Shown here: positions 1 through 11,206 of the stretch, one piece after another
Position numbering within the stretch: position 1 is the first letter of the stretch
Layout: each line of letters begins with the position of its first letter
Source of the DNA: Streptomyces sp. JH34
GTDB taxonomy: Bacteria; Actinomycetota; Actinomycetes; Streptomycetales; Streptomycetaceae
Direction of reading: 5' to 3'
Length of the DNA: 64,000 nucleotides
Assembly: GCF_029428875.1 (NCBI RefSeq)
Contig: NZ_JAJSOO010000001.1
Location: 2,232,001-2,296,000, forward strand
Notes under the pieces: model-generated
Told to the model about the DNA's origin: nothing
Seen by the model: only the letters and a program-made list of their open reading frames with translations
Databases searched by the model: none
Program-made: the position numbers and the translations under genes

Positions 1-421
1 AGAAGTACCAACTCAGGCCCAGGGACTGGGAGTCGGCGGAACGTGAGGGCCGCTCGCTCGCTCCCCTGATCACCTCCCTCAACCGGATCCGCCGTCGCCA
101 TCCGGCACTCCAGCAACTGCGCAACGTGCACTTCCACTCGGTCGACAACGAGGCGCTGATCGCCTACAGCAAGCGCTCCGGTTCGGACATCGTTCTGGTG
201 GTCGTCAACCTCGATCCTCACCACACCCAGGAGGCCACGGTCTCGTTGGACATGCCGCGTCTCGGCCTCGACCGGCACGAGAGCGTGCCGGTGCGCGACG
301 AGCTCACCGGCGACACCTATCACTGGGGCAGGACCTTCTACGTGCGTCTCGAGCCGGGTGTGACACCGGCGCACATCGCGGTCCTGCGACCGTCCCCGCC
401 GACCGGAGGGTCACCCACACC

Positions 422-425
<4 letters not shown>
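1..425 (+). CDS. glgE: Alpha-1,4-glucan:maltose-1-phosphate maltosyltransferase GlgE, C-terminal part
   Basis: Only the last 140 codons lie in the window; the reading frame is open from base 3 ([10 protein letters not shown]...) and stops at 423-425. The segment with [20 protein letters not shown] is the end of the GH13 barrel, followed by the small C-terminal beta domain ([20 protein letters not shown]). GlgE extends alpha-glucan from maltose-1-phosphate in the TreS-maltokinase-GlgE-GlgB pathway. The stop overlaps the treS start in an ATGA, so the two are translationally coupled. The catalytic residues lie upstream, outside the window. The call rests on this C-terminal sequence and the three pathway partners that follow. 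Confidence 0.93.
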
Positions 426-2128
<1,703 letters not shown>

Positions 2129-2150
2129 CCGCCGGTGACGGACGGCTGAC

Positions 2151-2200
2151 GGCGCCTCACCGCCGAGGCGCCACCCGCGGGGCGGTTTCCGCCGCCCCGC
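2151..2200 (+). terminator. Two consecutive GC hairpins after treS
   Basis: Arms 2151-2158 (GGCGCCTC) and 2165-2172 (GAGGCGCC) pair perfectly around a 6-nt loop. Arms 2177-2185 (GCGGGGCGG) and 2192-2200 (CCGCCCCGC) form a second hairpin. There is no U-tract, which is usual in Streptomyces. They may attenuate read-through from treS into the maltokinase gene or protect the 3' end. The rest of the 249-bp gap has no clear gene. Confidence 0.5.
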
Positions 2201-2377
2201 ACGGGGCACTCTCCCCCATATCGAGCCCTTCCGTGCTCCATCGGGCCCTTCGGGCCTATTGATCAAGTCCGTACGGACTTTCCTCACCCGACACGTCCCG
2301 CACAGCCGGACAGCCATTGCCGCAATCCGGGACACTCTTCGCATCCTGTGGTGTGCCCGGGGAAAGGACGCGATGCC

Positions 2378-3820
2378 ATGTCGGAGGCTGCATCCACTCG
2401 AGTCGCCCTGGCGAAGAGCACAACATCCAGAAAGACGACAAGAAGACACTCGACGAGCACCACGGGCACCACGGCGCTGCTGCCGTCACTCGCCCCACTG
2501 CTCCACGAGTGGGTACCCCGCCAGCGGTGGTTCGCGGGCAAGGGCCGGCCCGTCACCGGTTTCTCGTTGGTGGCGGCGACGGAGATACTGCCCCTGGACG
2601 CCACGGCCACGGGACCCGGGCTGCTCCACCTGCTCGTCCGCGTCCACCAGCCGGACAGCAGGCAGGCACATCCCCAGGGTGACTGCTACCAGCTCCTCCT
2701 CGGCGTACGCACCGCGCTGCCCCAGCGGCTCGCCGGGGCACGCATCGGCCAGGTCGCCGATGGGCCGCTGGCCGGGCGCACGCTGTACGAGGGACTGCAC
2801 GACCCGCGCGTCGCCGACCTTCTGCTGGAACGATTCCGTAACCCCGGGTCACTCGGACCCCTCCGCTTCGACCGTGCCGAGCCCATCCCCCCGGGCCTCA
2901 CCCCGCGCGTCCTGGACACCGAGCAGTCCAACTCCTCGCTCGTCTACGGGGACGCCTTCATCCTGAAGATCTTCCGCAGGGTCTTCCCTGGCACCAACCC
3001 CGACCTCGAACTGCCGTTGGCGCTCAGCCGTGAGGGCTGCGGACGGGTACCCGCCCCGGTGGCCTGGTTCGAGGCGGCCTCCGGCCCGGAGCCGCTCACG
3101 CTCGGCGTACTGCAGCCGTTCCTGAGCGGCGCGCGGGACGGCTGGCAGCTCGCGCTGGCCGCCCTGGCCGCCGGGCGGGACTTCCTGCCCGAGGCGCACG
3201 CGCTCGGGCGGGCCACCGCCGAGGTGCACACGGCGCTCGCCGCCGCGCTCCCGACACCGCCCCTGCCCCACGACCGGACGAAGCACCTGGTGGCCGGGAT
3301 GGTGGAACGGCTGGAGGCCGCCGCCCAGGCGGTCCCGGCGCTCGTCCCGTACGTACCGGCCCTGCGGACCGCCTTCGACGCCGTCGCCGCGCTCGGGGAG
3401 ACCGGACGCGGCTGGGACGCGCAGCGGGTCCACGGGGATCTGCACCTCGGCCAGACCCTGTGCGGGGACGACGGTTTCTGGTCTCTGATCGACTTCGAGG
3501 GCGAGCCGGCCAGGCCGCTGCCGGAGCGCCGGAGCCCTCAGCCGACGGTGCGTGACGTGGCGGGGATGCTCCGGTCCTTCGACTACGCGGCCCGCTCGCA
3601 CCATCCGTGGAACCCGGAGTGGGCGGCTCGCTGCCGCACCGCGTACTGCGAGGGCTACGCCGAAGCGGCGGGCTCCGATCCACGTGGCGAACCGGAGCTT
3701 CTCCGCGCCCACGAGACCGACAAGGCGGTGTACGAGGTGCTCTACGAGGCCCGCCACCGCCCCGACTGGCTGCCGGTCCCCATGGCCGCGATCCAGCGTC
3801 TCGCCGCCGCACCGGCGTGA
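2378..3820 (+). CDS. mak: Maltokinase (Pep2/Mak)
   Basis: The 480-residue protein phosphorylates maltose with ATP to maltose-1-phosphate, the donor used by GlgE. Family marks are the N-terminal cap ([12 protein letters not shown]), [16 protein letters not shown], and the kinase motifs [10 protein letters not shown] and SLIDFEGEP near residues 355-385. I chose the ATG at 2378 because GGAAAGGA (2361-2368) lies 9 nt upstream; an in-frame GTG at 2348 lacks such a site. The N-terminus carries a Ser/Thr/Arg-rich tail of about 35 residues before the fold. It lies between treS and glgB, as in other actinobacterial GlgE-pathway clusters. Confidence 0.94.
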   Translation: MSEAASTRVALAKSTTSRKTTRRHSTSTTGTTALLPSLAPLLHEWVPRQRWFAGKGRPVTGFSLVAATEILPLDATATGPGLLHLLVRVHQPDSRQAHPQGDCYQLLLGVRTALPQRLAGARIGQVADGPLAGRTLYEGLHDPRVADLLLERFRNPGSLGPLRFDRAEPIPPGLTPRVLDTEQSNSSLVYGDAFILKIFRRVFPGTNPDLELPLALSREGCGRVPAPVAWFEAASGPEPLTLGVLQPFLSGARDGWQLALAALAAGRDFLPEAHALGRATAEVHTALAAALPTPPLPHDRTKHLVAGMVERLEAAAQAVPALVPYVPALRTAFDAVAALGETGRGWDAQRVHGDLHLGQTLCGDDGFWSLIDFEGEPARPLPERRSPQPTVRDVAGMLRSFDYAARSHHPWNPEWAARCRTAYCEGYAEAAGSDPRGEPELLRAHETDKAVYEVLYEARHRPDWLPVPMAAIQRLAAAPA

Positions 3821-3965
3821 CCTCCGCCCCCTCCCCCTCCGTCTCCCACCACTCCCTCCGAGTTCCGGGGGCCCGGACCTTCCGGCCCCCGCCCCTCGGA
3901 GTGCCCGAGTCCCCCGAGTCCCCCGAGCGTTCCGATCCCCCGAGCCTTCCGAGGAGGCAGTCCCT

Positions 3966-6386
3966 GTGACCGCCCGCAAGCCGTCCCGCAAGCCGTCCGA
4001 TCCCATCGAGACCCCGCCCACGCCCAAGCCGGTGACCGCCGAGGTCACCGGTCCGGCCGCGCCTCCGGCCACCTCCGCCCGGCCAGGCGCGGACACGCCC
4101 GCGGAGCCCACCCCGGCGGCTCCCGCCAAACGGCCCCGCGCCAGGAGGACGACGGCCGCGGCCTCCGGAACCCCGCCCCGCCCGCGCCGCGGCGGGGGCA
4201 GCAAGAACGTGCTGCCCGCCAACGTCCTGGACGACGCCGACCGGGGCCGCCTGCTCGCCGGTGAGCACCACGACCCGCACGGAGTCCTGGGCGCGCACCC
4301 GACCTCGGGCGGAGTGCTCTTCCGGGCGCTGCGCCCCTACGCACGCTCGGTGACCGTGCTGGCCGGGGACAAACGGGCCGAGCTGCAGAGCGACGGCGAC
4401 GGCTTCTTCTCCGGCGTCCTGGCGCTGCCGGCCGTGCCCGACGGGTACCGCCTGAAGGTCGCCTACGACGACAACACGATCGAGGTGGACGACCCGTACC
4501 GCTTCCTGCCCGCCATCGGCGAACTCGACCTGCACCTCATCGGCGAGGGCAGGCACGAGGAGCTCTGGAAGGCGCTCGGGGCACAGCCGATGGAGCACCA
4601 GGGCGTGGCGGGCACCCGGTTCACCGTCTGGGCGCCGAACGCGCGAGGGGTCCGCGTCGCCGGCGACTTCAACTACTGGGACGGTACGGCCTTCCCCATG
4701 CGCTCCCTCGGGTCCACCGGCGTGTGGGAGCTCTTCCTCCCCGGCGTCGGCGAGGGCGCCGTGTACAAGTACGACATCTGCCGGCCCGACGGCTCGCACA
4801 CGCAGCGCGCCGACCCGATGGCCCGTCACACCGAAGTGCCGCCCGCCACCGCCTCGGTGGTCACCGCCTCGCACCACGAGTGGCAGGACACCGACTGGAT
4901 GGCGCACCGGGGTGACCGCCCGGTCCACGAGTCCCCGTTCTCCGTCTACGAGATCCACCTCCCCTCCTGGCGGCCGGGCCTCACCTACCGCCAGCTCGCC
5001 GCCCAACTGCCCTCCTATGTAAGGGAACTCGGCTTCACGCACGTGGAGCTGATGCCCGTCTCGGAGCATCCGTTCGGCGGCTCCTGGGGCTACCAGGTCA
5101 CCGGCTTCTTCGCCCCGACGTCCCGCATGGGCACCCCCGACGACTTCCGCTTCCTGGTCGACGCGCTGCACGCGGCGGGCATCGGGGTCCTCATGGACTG
5201 GGTGCCGGCCCACTTCCCCCGCGACGACTGGGCGCTCGCCGAGTTCGACGGCCGCCCGCTGTACGAGCACTCCGACCCCAACCGGGCCGCGCACCCGGAC
5301 TGGGGCACCCTGGAGTTCGACTACGGCCGCAAGGAGGTGCGCAACTTCCTGGTCTCCAACGCCACGTACTGGTGCGAGGAGTTCCACATCGACGGGCTGC
5401 GGGTCGACGCGGTCGCCTCGATGCTCTACCTCGACTACTCCCGCGAGGACGGCCAGTGGTCGCCGAACGAGTTCGGGGGCCGGGAGAACCTGGACGCGGT
5501 CGCCTTCCTCCAGGAGATGAACGCGACGGTCTACCGCCGCAACCCCGGTGTCGTCACGATGGCCGAGGAGTCCACCGCCTGGGACGGCGTCACCCGCGCC
5601 ACGGACCACGGCGGCCTGGGCTTCGGCCTGAAGTGGAACATGGGCTGGATGCACGACTCCCTCGTCTACATGTCCAAGGAGCCCGTCCACCGCAAGTACC
5701 ACCACGACGAGATGACCTTCTCGATGGTGTACGCGTACAGCGAGAACTACGTGCTGCCGGTCTCGCACGACGAGGTGGTGCACGGCAAGCAGGCCCTGGT
5801 GAGCAAGATGCCCGGGGACTGGTGGCAGCGGCGCGCGAACCATCGCGCCTACCTCGGCTACATGTGGGCCCACCCCGGCAAGCAACTGCTCTTCATGGGG
5901 CAGGAGTTCGCACAGGGAGCGGAGTGGTCCGAGGGGCATGGCCCGGACTGGTGGCTGCTCGACGAGACCTACGAGGCCTCCGGTGACCACCGGGGCGTTC
6001 GCACCCTGGTCACGGACCTCAACGCGGTCTACAACGCGCTGCCCGCACTCTGGCAGCGGGACACGTCTCCGGAGGGCTTCAGCTGGATCGACGGCGGCGC
6101 GGCGGAGGACAACGCCTTCGCGTTCGTCCGGTACGACGCGGACGGATCGCCGCTGATCGCCGTCTCCCACTTCTCCCCGGTGGTGCGCGACGGCTACCGC
6201 ATCGGCGTCCCGGACGGGCCCGAGGCCTGGGTGGAGGTCCTCAACACGGACGCGGCACGGTACGGCGGCAGCGACGTGCGCAACGAGGAGCCACTGAAGC
6301 CTGAGGCGGTACCGGCGCACGGCAGGGGGACGAGCGTGACGCTGACGCTGCCTCCGCTGGCGACGGTGTGGCTGCGGCCGGCCTGA
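3966..6386 (+). CDS. glgB: 1,4-alpha-glucan branching enzyme GlgB
   Basis: This 806-residue protein makes alpha-1,6 branches in glycogen or the GlgE-derived alpha-glucan. After a Pro/Ala/Thr-rich basic extension of about 80 residues come the CBM48-like beta domains ([32 protein letters not shown]) and the GH13 barrel: [19 protein letters not shown] with the nucleophile Asp near 480, MAEEST near 531, and [11 protein letters not shown] near 598. I chose GTG 3966 because GAGGAGGCAG lies just upstream; the frame is open back to 3552 but that stretch is low-complexity. It completes the GlgE pathway set and ends at a 22-bp hairpin. The N-terminal extension is unusual for bacterial GlgB but seen in Streptomyces. 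Confidence 0.95.
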   Translation: MTARKPSRKPSDPIETPPTPKPVTAEVTGPAAPPATSARPGADTPAEPTPAAPAKRPRARRTTAAASGTPPRPRRGGGSKNVLPANVLDDADRGRLLAGEHHDPHGVLGAHPTSGGVLFRALRPYARSVTVLAGDKRAELQSDGDGFFSGVLALPAVPDGYRLKVAYDDNTIEVDDPYRFLPAIGELDLHLIGEGRHEELWKALGAQPMEHQGVAGTRFTVWAPNARGVRVAGDFNYWDGTAFPMRSLGSTGVWELFLPGVGEGAVYKYDICRPDGSHTQRADPMARHTEVPPATASVVTASHHEWQDTDWMAHRGDRPVHESPFSVYEIHLPSWRPGLTYRQLAAQLPSYVRELGFTHVELMPVSEHPFGGSWGYQVTGFFAPTSRMGTPDDFRFLVDALHAAGIGVLMDWVPAHFPRDDWALAEFDGRPLYEHSDPNRAAHPDWGTLEFDYGRKEVRNFLVSNATYWCEEFHIDGLRVDAVASMLYLDYSREDGQWSPNEFGGRENLDAVAFLQEMNATVYRRNPGVVTMAEESTAWDGVTRATDHGGLGFGLKWNMGWMHDSLVYMSKEPVHRKYHHDEMTFSMVYAYSENYVLPVSHDEVVHGKQALVSKMPGDWWQRRANHRAYLGYMWAHPGKQLLFMGQEFAQGAEWSEGHGPDWWLLDETYEASGDHRGVRTLVTDLNAVYNALPALWQRDTSPEGFSWIDGGAAEDNAFAFVRYDADGSPLIAVSHFSPVVRDGYRIGVPDGPEAWVEVLNTDAARYGGSDVRNEEPLKPEAVPAHGRGTSVTLTLPPLATVWLRPA

Positions 6387-6400
6387 CGGGACGGGACATC

Positions 6401-6446
6401 GAAGAGGGGCGGCACACCTGGAGGTCCAGGTGTGCCGCCCCTCTTC
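6401..6446. terminator. Perfect 22-bp hairpin between glgB and a convergent gene
   Basis: Arms 6401-6422 and 6425-6446 are exactly complementary with only two bases between them. The structure lies between two convergent genes (stops at 6386 and 6463), so it can serve both directions. It ends in CTCTTC rather than a T run. Confidence 0.9.
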
Positions 6447-6462
6447 GGTGCCGGTGTGCCGC

Positions 6463-7122
6463 TCAGTCGTGCCGGGGGCGCCAGCGCCTAGATTCCCGTA
6501 CGGCACTCAGGGCGGCCAGACCGGCCACGAGCACCGCCAGCAGACACAGCACGGCCACCGAGGCGCTCAGCATCTGGGGCGGCAGCTCCCCGTTCCTCGG
6601 CGGTGTCGTGTAGGGGAGGGTCACCCAGACCGCGCTAACCGCACCCAGTACGGCTGCGGCGCACAGGGGCGCGGCAAGAGTCCAGGCGGCCACCGTCACG
6701 TACACCCGACGTCTCCCGGTCACCACGGACACCGGTGCGATGGAACGGGCGAAGCGCACAACTTCGGCGAGGCAGTTCAACGCGGCTGCCAGCGCCACCA
6801 GTCCCACCCCCGCAACACCGAGGACAGTCACCCAGCGCAGTTGAGAGGAGAGCAGGACAGCCCCTCCTATCCACCCCTGTCCCACACTCTCGACGAGGGC
6901 CCCGGGGCCCAGCACGGCGAGTGCGTCCCGCTTGAGCCGTCCCAGCGGGAGCGTCTCGCCCTGTGACGAGTACACGATGAGCACGTTGCCCTGACGGGCG
7001 GCAAGGGCGCCGTGGCTCACGCGGGCGGCCGCCGGCGCGGCGGCCACCGGGCTGGCTGCGGCCGTGAGCGCGAGGGTGGCGGCCACGGTTGAGGTCCACG
7101 CGAGAACTGGTCGGCTCCGCAT
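6463..7122 (-). CDS. Small integral membrane protein of unknown function
   Basis: I do not recognise this 219-residue protein. It begins with a signal-peptide-like stretch (MRSRPVLAWTSTVAATLALT, with Ala-rich cleavage candidates near 24-32). An exported segment of about 60 residues (QGNVLIVYSSQGETLPLGRL) follows. Three hydrophobic spans come next near residues 97-117, 140-165 and 187-207, with a basic tail (RESRRWRPRHD) predicted cytosolic. It is transcribed toward glgB and shares the terminator hairpin with it. The upstream neighbour on the same strand is thioredoxin, 49 bp away, so co-transcription is possible. No catalytic motif is visible. Confidence 0.75.
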   Translation of the reverse strand: MRSRPVLAWTSTVAATLALTAAASPVAAAPAAARVSHGALAARQGNVLIVYSSQGETLPLGRLKRDALAVLGPGALVESVGQGWIGGAVLLSSQLRWVTVLGVAGVGLVALAAALNCLAEVVRFARSIAPVSVVTGRRRVYVTVAAWTLAAPLCAAAVLGAVSAVWVTLPYTTPPRNGELPPQMLSASVAVLCLLAVLVAGLAALSAVRESRRWRPRHD

Positions 7123-7171
7123 GCGAGTGGACCGTACATCAATGTTTCCGCGATGTTGAGGAGGCGGAAGG

Positions 7172-7516
7172 TCAGACCGCCGCGGGCAGTACGTCCTCCA
7201 GCTCCTGGAGCAACCGGCGCTTGGGCCGGGCGCCGACCATCGACTTCACCGGTTCGCCGTCCCGGAAGACCATCAGGGTCGGCATCGACAGCACCGCGTA
7301 GCGGCTGGTGATCCCCGGGTTGTGGTCCACGTCGATCTGTACGACCTCGAGCCGGCCGGCCTCCTCCTTCGCGATCGCGCCGAGTACCGGGGCCAGCTGA
7401 CGGCACGGGCCGCACCAGTCGGCGGTGAATTCGACCAGCACCGGGATCCCGGCTCCCAGGACCTTCTCGTCGAACGTGGCGTCGGTCACCTCGGCCACAC
7501 CTTCTGCGTGGATCAT
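7172..7516 (-). CDS. Thioredoxin
   Basis: This 114-residue cytosolic thioredoxin has the canonical active site FTADWCGPCRQLAPVL and the cis-Pro loop VLSMPTLMVF. I chose the ATG at 7516 (MIHAEGV) because GGGAGGA lies 8-14 nt upstream and because the start overlaps the TGA of the upstream MerR gene (TCAT at 7513-7516 on the + strand, ATGA when read on the minus strand). The coupling implies that the MerR protein controls thioredoxin supply. The N-terminal 15 residues (AEGVAEVTDATF) match the usual beginning of bacterial thioredoxins. The longer frame to 7546 has no better ribosome site. Confidence 0.93.
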   Translation of the reverse strand: MIHAEGVAEVTDATFDEKVLGAGIPVLVEFTADWCGPCRQLAPVLGAIAKEEAGRLEVVQIDVDHNPGITSRYAVLSMPTLMVFRDGEPVKSMVGARPKRRLLQELEDVLPAAV

Positions 7517-7932
7517 CGTTTCTCGTCCTCCCAGTTCAGTTCGCACCGTGGTTCGGGGCCTCCCGGCACCTCGGCCGAGGCCTCCAGTTCGGCGCGGGTC
7601 AGCTGTGCGCCCACCTCCGCCCGGACGCCCTGCAACTGGCCGATGAGCGCGTCCAGTTCCCCGAGCTTGCGCCGGTAGACGGCCAGCGAGGCCGGGCAGG
7701 AGTCGCCCGCCGGGTGGCCGGCGCGCAGGCAGTCGACGAAGGGGCGGGTCTCCTCCAGGTCGAACCCGAAGTCCTGAAGGGTCCGGATCTGCTGGACCAT
7801 CCGCAGGTCGCCCTCGTCGTACGTGCGGTAGCCGTTCTCCGCGCGGCGCGCGTGCAGCAGGCCCCGCGACTCGTAGTACCGCAGCGTCCGTGTCGTCGTC
7901 CCGGCGCGTTCGGCCAGCTCCCCGATTCGCAT
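7513..7932 (-). CDS. MerR-family regulator coupled to thioredoxin
   Basis: The 139-residue protein starts with the winged HTH MRIGELAERAGTTTRTLRYYESRGLL and continues into the dimerising helix (VYRRKLGELDALIGQLQ). Cysteines occur in DCLRAGHPAGDSC near residues 67-77 and near the C-terminus (PRCELNW). They are not in the SoxR CX2CXCX5C arrangement, so redox or thiol-metal sensing is possible but not proven. It overlaps thioredoxin by 4 bp and its own upstream region carries a MerR-type dyad (7947-7966). Autoregulated control of the thioredoxin is the simplest reading. Confidence 0.9.
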   Translation of the reverse strand: MRIGELAERAGTTTRTLRYYESRGLLHARRAENGYRTYDEGDLRMVQQIRTLQDFGFDLEETRPFVDCLRAGHPAGDSCPASLAVYRRKLGELDALIGQLQGVRAEVGAQLTRAELEASAEVPGGPEPRCELNWEDEKR

Positions 7933-7946
7933 ACCGCGACCGTATT

Positions 7947-7966
7947 CCTTGACGTCGGCGTCAAGG
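7947..7966 (-). promoter_or_regulatory. MerR-type operator dyad
   Basis: CCTTGACG at 7947-7954 and CGTCAAGG at 7959-7966 form a perfect inverted repeat around TCGG, 15 bp upstream of the MerR start. MerR proteins bind dyads in an over-long promoter spacer. A possible pair on the minus strand is TTGCCT / TACGGT with 19 bp between, but these hexamers are weak. The dyad is seen directly; its use by the adjacent MerR is inferred. Confidence 0.75.
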
Positions 7967-8041
7967 CAAGCCGCTCGGCTCCTTCGGGAAGTAGAGGCGC
8001 CGGGGCCATTGACGGCCGCCCCGGGTGCATCTAGACAAGTC

Positions 8042-8055
8042 TGAGAGCGCTCTCA
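8042..8055 (+). promoter_or_regulatory. CebR-like LacI-family operator upstream of the glucanase
   Basis: TGAGAGCGCTCTCA is a perfect 14-bp palindrome, 40 bp before the glucanase start. It differs at two symmetric positions from the CebR box TGGGAGCGCTCCCA used in Streptomyces for cello-oligosaccharide-responsive repression. A related LacI-family repressor responding to beta-glucan oligosaccharides is likely. No LacI gene lies in the window. Confidence 0.75.
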
Positions 8056-8094
8056 TCAATGACCTTCCCGGCACGTCCCCCACCGGAGGTTCCC

Positions 8095-9541
8095 TTGCGT
8101 ACGAGCCGCACCATCCCCCACAGACGCACGACGTTGCTCGCCTCCCTCACCGCCCTGGCCCTCACCTTCGCCGCCGTGCTCACCGTCGCCGGTTCCGGGT
8201 CCGCCCGCGGTGACGTGCCGACGACGCCCGGCTGGAACCTGCAGTGGAGCGACGACTTCAACGGCGCGAACCGCACCCTGCCGTCCTCGGCGAACTGGCA
8301 GATCGACACGGGGCACGGCTATCCCGGAGGCCCGGGCAACTGGGATCCAGAACTACACCGCCAGCCCCGACAACGTCAGCCTCGACGGCAGCGGCAACCT
8401 CCGCATCACCCCGCTGCGCGACGGTGCGGGCAACTGGACCTCCGGCCGCATCGAGACCAAGCGGGCCGACTTCAAGGCCCCGGCCGGCGGCACCCTGCGC
8501 ATCGAGGGCCGCGTCCAGATGCCGAACGTGACCGGCAACGCGGCCCTCGGCTACTGGCCGGCCTTCTGGGCACTCGGATCGCCGTACCGGGGCAACTACT
8601 GGAACTGGCCGGGCATCGGCGAGTTCGACATCATGGAGAACGTCAACGGCATCAACTCCGTCTGGGGCGTCCTGCACTGCGGGGTCAACCCCGGCGGCCC
8701 GTGCAACGAGACCACCGGCCTCGGCAACAGCCGCACCTGCCCCGGCGCGAGCTGCCAGTCCGCCTTCCACACCTACCGGTTCGAGTGGGACCGCGCCGTC
8801 ACCCCCAACGCCCTGCGCTGGTACGTCGACGACCAGCTCTTCCACAGCGTCACCCAGAGCCAGCTGCCCGCCGCGACCTGGGCGAACATGACGGACCACG
8901 CCGGATACTTCCTCCTGCTGAACCTCGCCGTCGGCGGGGCCTTCCCGAACGCGCTCGGCGGCTCCACCCCGACCGCCGAGACGGTGCCGGGGCGGCCCAT
9001 GCTGGTCGACTACGTGGGCGTCTGGACCAAGGGCGGCGGGACCACCGAACCGCCCACGGATCCGCCGACCGGCTCCTCCACCCTCGTCCTGCGTAGCGCC
9101 GGCGGCCTCGGCGCGGCGCAGTCCACCGCCTCCTCGGTGACGGTCGCCTCGGCCGGCGGCGGCAACTACGACGGCACCCCGCACAACCCGCAGACCTTCA
9201 CGGCGACGGGCGTCACCCGGGCGTACGACGGCGGCTCGACCCAGTTCGACGTGTTCGCCGACTCGGGCACCAGCATCGCGAACGGGCAGCAGGTACGGGT
9301 TAGTTACGACCGTACGGGCGACGGGACCTGGGACCGCACGGAGACGTACGACTACTTCGCCACCGATCCCGTCAACGGGTTCGAGCACTACACCCAGGCC
9401 AAGGGCCTCAAGGCCTCCACCGGGAGCCACGGCAATCTGTCCAACGGCACGGTGAGGGTCGAGATCTGGAACGCCATCGGCAACGGTACGAGTTCCGTGG
9501 GCGTCGGCAACCAGTCGGTGGTCCACATCCCGTACGGCTGA
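8095..9541 (+). pseudogene. Secreted GH16 endo-beta-1,3-glucanase, frameshifted
   Basis: The coding sequence is split between two frames. From TTG 8095 (GGAGG at 8085-8089) frame 1 encodes a Sec signal peptide and the domain start WNLQWSDDFNGANRTLPSSANWQI up to GGPGNW near 8345. Frame 2 resumes with IQNYTASPDNVSLDG and runs to 9541. The GH16 core follows with the active-site motif GEFDIMEN, then a linker (TTEPPTDPPTG) and a C-terminal module of about 140 residues resembling beta-1,3-glucan-binding modules. GH16 relatives normally read W-G-T-G-E-I-Q here, so about 11 bases seem to be missing. It is either a real frame-disrupting deletion or an assembly error. Downstream frame 2 is otherwise intact, which favours a recent event or error. 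Confidence 0.85.
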
Positions 9542-9637
9542 GGCAGCGCCGTCCGCGGGCGCGGGACGGGAGCCGCGTTCCGGCCCGTGCCGGGCGGCCG
9601 GTGAGCGCGTGCCCCGGCCTGAGGTCCCGGACACGCG

Positions 9638-9675
9638 GATGCGGCCGGTACGGGAGTCCCCGTACCGGCCGCATC
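9638..9675. terminator. 17-bp hairpin between glucanase and dctA
   Basis: Arms 9638-9654 and 9659-9675 are perfectly complementary around AGTC. The hairpin lies 10 bp past the end of dctA and about 100 bp past the glucanase, so it can close both convergent units. Confidence 0.88.
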
Positions 9676-9684
9676 GTCACACAG

Positions 9685-11052
9685 TTACACCTTGGCGAGC
9701 GAGGGCTTCTCCTCGCCGCCGTCCCTGGCCTCGGGGACCTCGGCGTCCGCGGGGGCGTGGTCGTCCGTCATCGTCTTCTCGTCGAACGGAAGGGCGCCGG
9801 AGAGGACCTGGTCCACCCGCTCCCGGTCGATCTCCTTGGTCCAGGTGCCGACCAGCACCGTGGCGACCGCGTTGCCCGCGAAGTTCGTCAGGGCGCGGGC
9901 CTCGCTCATGAAGCGGTCGATGCCGACGATCAGGCCGACCCCGTCGACGAGCTCGGGGCGGTGCGACTGGAGGCCGCCGGCGAGGGTGGCGAGGCCGGCG
10001 CCGGTGACGCCCGCCGCACCCTTGGAGGCGATCACCATGAAGACCAGCAGCGAGATCTGCTCACCGATGGTCAGCGGGTCGCCCGTCGCGTTGGCGATGA
10101 AGAGCGAGGCCATCGTGAGGTAGATCGCGGTGCCGTCGAGGTTGAAGGAGTAGCCGGTCGGCACGGTGATGCCGACGACGGGCTTGCTGACGCCCATGTG
10201 CTCCATCTTCGCGATCAGCCGCGGAAGGGCCGACTCGGAGGAGGAGGTGGAGAGGATCAGCAGGAACTCACGGCCCAGGTACTTCAGCAGGGTGAAGATG
10301 TTGACCCCGGCGACCAGGCGCAGGATCGCGCCCAGGATCACGAAGACGAAGAGCGCACAGGTGACGTAGAAGCCGATCATGATGATCGCGAGTGACTTGA
10401 GCGCGTCCACGCCGGTCTCGCCGACCACCGCCGCCATCGCGCCGAAGGCGCCGACCGGGGCCGCCCACATGATCATGGCGAGGATGCGGAAGACGAGGCG
10501 CTGGATGTGCCCGATGCCGCGCAGGACCGGCTCACCGGCCGAGCCCATGGCCTGGAGCGCGAAGCCCGCGAGCAGGGCGATGAGCAGGGTCTGCAGGACC
10601 TCGCCCTCGGTGAAGGCGGACACCATGGTGGTGGGGATGATGCCGAGCAGGAAGTCGACGGTGGACTCGCTGGCACCCGAGGCCTGCTTCTCACCGGCGG
10701 CGCGGGCCGCCTCGGTGAGGTGGAGGCTGGAACCCGGCTCCAGGAGGTTGCCGACGACCAGGCCGATGGCCAGGGCGACGGTCGACATCACCAGGAAGTA
10801 GCCGAGGGCCAGACCGCCGACGGCGCCGACCTTGGCGGCCTTCCGTACGGAGCCGACCCCGAGCACGATCGTGCAGAAGATGATCGGCGAGATCATCATC
10901 TTGATGAGGTTGACGAAGCCTGTACCGATCGGCTTCAGCTCCACGGCGAAGTCCGGAACCACCAGGCCCACCGTGATGCCCAGCACCACGGCGGCGATCA
11001 CGGCGATGTACAGATAGTGGGTGCGGTCCCGTCGTGCGGCTTTCTCTGCCAC
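9685..11052 (-). CDS. dctA: C4-dicarboxylate:cation symporter (DctA type)
   Basis: This 455-residue DAACS-family carrier imports succinate, fumarate or malate with protons or sodium. It shows about eight hydrophobic helices beginning YLYIAVIAAVVLGITVGLV. It also has the serine-rich re-entrant loop LLILSTSSSESALP, and GITVPTGYSFNLDGTAIYLTMA, a block highly conserved in DctA/GltP. The C-terminus is an acidic tail of about 40 residues. It is divergent from a CitA/DcuS-type sensor and its regulator, an arrangement known for dicarboxylate-induced transport. Glutamate transport is the main alternative within the family, but the context favours C4-dicarboxylates. Confidence 0.93.
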   Translation of the reverse strand: MAEKAARRDRTHYLYIAVIAAVVLGITVGLVVPDFAVELKPIGTGFVNLIKMMISPIIFCTIVLGVGSVRKAAKVGAVGGLALGYFLVMSTVALAIGLVVGNLLEPGSSLHLTEAARAAGEKQASGASESTVDFLLGIIPTTMVSAFTEGEVLQTLLIALLAGFALQAMGSAGEPVLRGIGHIQRLVFRILAMIMWAAPVGAFGAMAAVVGETGVDALKSLAIIMIGFYVTCALFVFVILGAILRLVAGVNIFTLLKYLGREFLLILSTSSSESALPRLIAKMEHMGVSKPVVGITVPTGYSFNLDGTAIYLTMASLFIANATGDPLTIGEQISLLVFMVIASKGAAGVTGAGLATLAGGLQSHRPELVDGVGLIVGIDRFMSEARALTNFAGNAVATVLVGTWTKEIDRERVDQVLSGALPFDEKTMTDDHAPADAEVPEARDGGEEKPSLAKV

Positions 11053-11117
11053 GGGGGTCTCCTCGGGTATGCGGCGGCTCCCCGTCCCTGGGGGCCCCGG
11101 TGACTATTCACTTCCCT

Positions 11118-11131
11118 GTGACGGCCGTCAC
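11118..11131. promoter_or_regulatory. Palindrome between dctA and the divergent sensor kinase
   Basis: GTGACGGCCGTCAC is a perfect 14-bp palindrome in the 154-bp divergent intergenic region, 65 bp upstream of the dctA start. It is a candidate binding site for the neighbouring CitB-type regulator or a CRP-like factor; no binding data can be read from sequence. Confidence 0.5.
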
Positions 11132-11206
11132 CCTTGCGTTCATATAGTTCACAGATGCTTATCAGCCACCTTGGGCCGCAGGGCGCCGCCAGGCAGACTG
11201 GGGTGC

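Noticed and set aside
3096..6506. 1136-codon minus-strand frame across the maltokinase and glgB
   Set aside because: It runs through the terminator hairpin and is antisense to two well-supported enzymes; composition is typical of GC-rich shadow frames.
9601..10395. 264-codon + strand frame opposite dctA
   Set aside because: It is antisense to conserved transporter helices and starts inside the terminator region.
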